From positions 1 through 34,351 of the forward strand of contig VXZK01000096.1 of NCBI GenBank assembly GCA_009845545.1: DNA of 34,351 nt, in the 5' to 3' direction. Under the pieces are notes generated by a model, which had not been told where the DNA came from, did no database searches, and saw only the letters and a program-made list of their open reading frames with translations. The translations under genes were made by a program, and so were the position numbers. Source of the DNA: Candidatus Poribacteria bacterium. GTDB lineage: Bacteria; Poribacteria; WGA-4E; WGA-3G. This document shows positions 33,871 to 34,351 of this stretch, piece by piece (the stretch's first letter is position 1; every line of letters begins with the position of its first letter).

Positions 33871-34351
33871 ATGGGTATTCATGGCACCTATTACGATTTC
33901 GGGAATATGGAGAGCCATAGTAAATCACAACTAGCTGTTCCCCGAGTAAATATTCCTCGCGTACAGGAACGTGATGCTAAATTTTATAACTCAAAAGGGG
34001 TTCAGAAAGCCGAACAGAGGGAATATGAATCTGCGATTGCTGATTTTGATATGGCAATCAGCATTCTGCCCGGTGAAGCACTCATCTACTATAATCGTGG
34101 ACTTGCAAAGTTTGAATTAGGTCAATATGAATCTGCGATTGCTGATTTTGATATGGCAATCAGCATACAGCCTGATTTAGCGATTGCTTACCACAATCGA
34201 GGTTCTGTGAAATCTGAATTGGGCAAATTTGACGATGCTCTCACTGATTATAGCAAAGCAATAGAAATTGATCCAGATGACCCTGACCCTTACAATAATA
34301 GGGCTAATGTGAAAGCGGAACTGGGTCAGCTAGAGGATGCTATCGCTGATT
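33871..34351 (+). CDS. TPR-repeat protein, 3' end outside the window
   Basis: The first 160 residues of a TPR protein that runs off the window. There is no signal peptide; residues 1-35 are a non-repetitive hydrophilic start. From about 36 four consecutive TPR units are visible, of the 34-residue type (EYESAIADFDMAISILPGEA, QYESAIADFDMAISIQPDLA, KFDDALTDYSKAIEIDPDDP, QLEDAIAD). The first two share a 43-bp identical DNA block at 34022-34064 and 34124-34166, exactly 102 bases apart, which indicates recent duplication of one unit. GAGG at 33861-33864 precedes the ATG by six bases. The open end means the function cannot be judged. Confidence 0.85.
   Translation, partial: MGIHGTYYDFGNMESHSKSQLAVPRVNIPRVQERDAKFYNSKGVQKAEQREYESAIADFDMAISILPGEALIYYNRGLAKFELGQYESAIADFDMAISIQPDLAIAYHNRGSVKSELGKFDDALTDYSKAIEIDPDDPDPYNNRANVKAELGQLEDAIAD

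Overview
The window is bacterial, about 34 kb of moderate-GC DNA. It appears to come from an uncultured lineage. The best guess is Candidatus Poribacteria or a close relative. The grounds are a LamG protein ending in a LATTW tail, a TPR plus ASPIC/UnbV (CRTAC1) pair, an orphan HyuB-type gene, a Gfo/Idh/MocA oxidoreductase, and short GC-rich palindromes between genes. This placement rests on remembered gene content and is an inference; no database was searched. The cell wall is predicted to be meso-diaminopimelate type, because MurE carries the DNPR motif.

Layout. Positions 1-5300 carry housekeeping genes on the + strand: tyrS, a class II (B12-dependent) ribonucleotide reductase (nrdJ), and the RNase P RNA gene (rnpB) with its own sigma-70-type promoter. 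Positions 5545-8208 hold a divergent metabolic pair: an orphan hydantoinase-B-like gene (-) and a Gfo/Idh/MocA oxidoreductase (+), with overlapping promoter candidates between them. Positions 8233-27326 are an almost complete division and cell-wall (dcw) cluster, all on +: rsmH, ftsL, ftsI, murE, an alpha/beta hydrolase, a membrane-anchored murF-like ligase, ddl, mraY, murD, ftsW, murG, murC, ftsQ, ftsA, ftsZ. Together these make the lipid II precursor and assemble the divisome. mraZ and murB are absent from the cluster, and ddl lies between murF and mraY. After ftsZ come a palindrome-rich spacer, a B12-binding-type radical SAM gene, a secreted LamG protein, a small membrane coiled-coil protein, a TPR lipoprotein-like or secreted protein translationally coupled to an ASPIC/UnbV beta-propeller protein, a gene-poor stretch, and the start of a second TPR gene cut by the window edge.

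The most interesting signals are these. (1) A consensus-perfect sigma-54 (-24/-12) promoter sits immediately upstream of rsmH, so the division cluster may be under RpoN and enhancer control. (2) The MurF-like enzyme has its usual N-terminal UDP-binding domain replaced by a roughly 185-residue multi-pass membrane region, and it is paired with an alpha/beta hydrolase. (3) ftsZ has a near-consensus sigma-70 promoter of its own with a leader of about 110 nt. (4) A family of small palindromes recurs in several intergenic spacers, with compensatory changes between copies. (5) The last TPR gene contains a 43-bp exact repeat, one TPR unit apart, that looks like a recent duplication.
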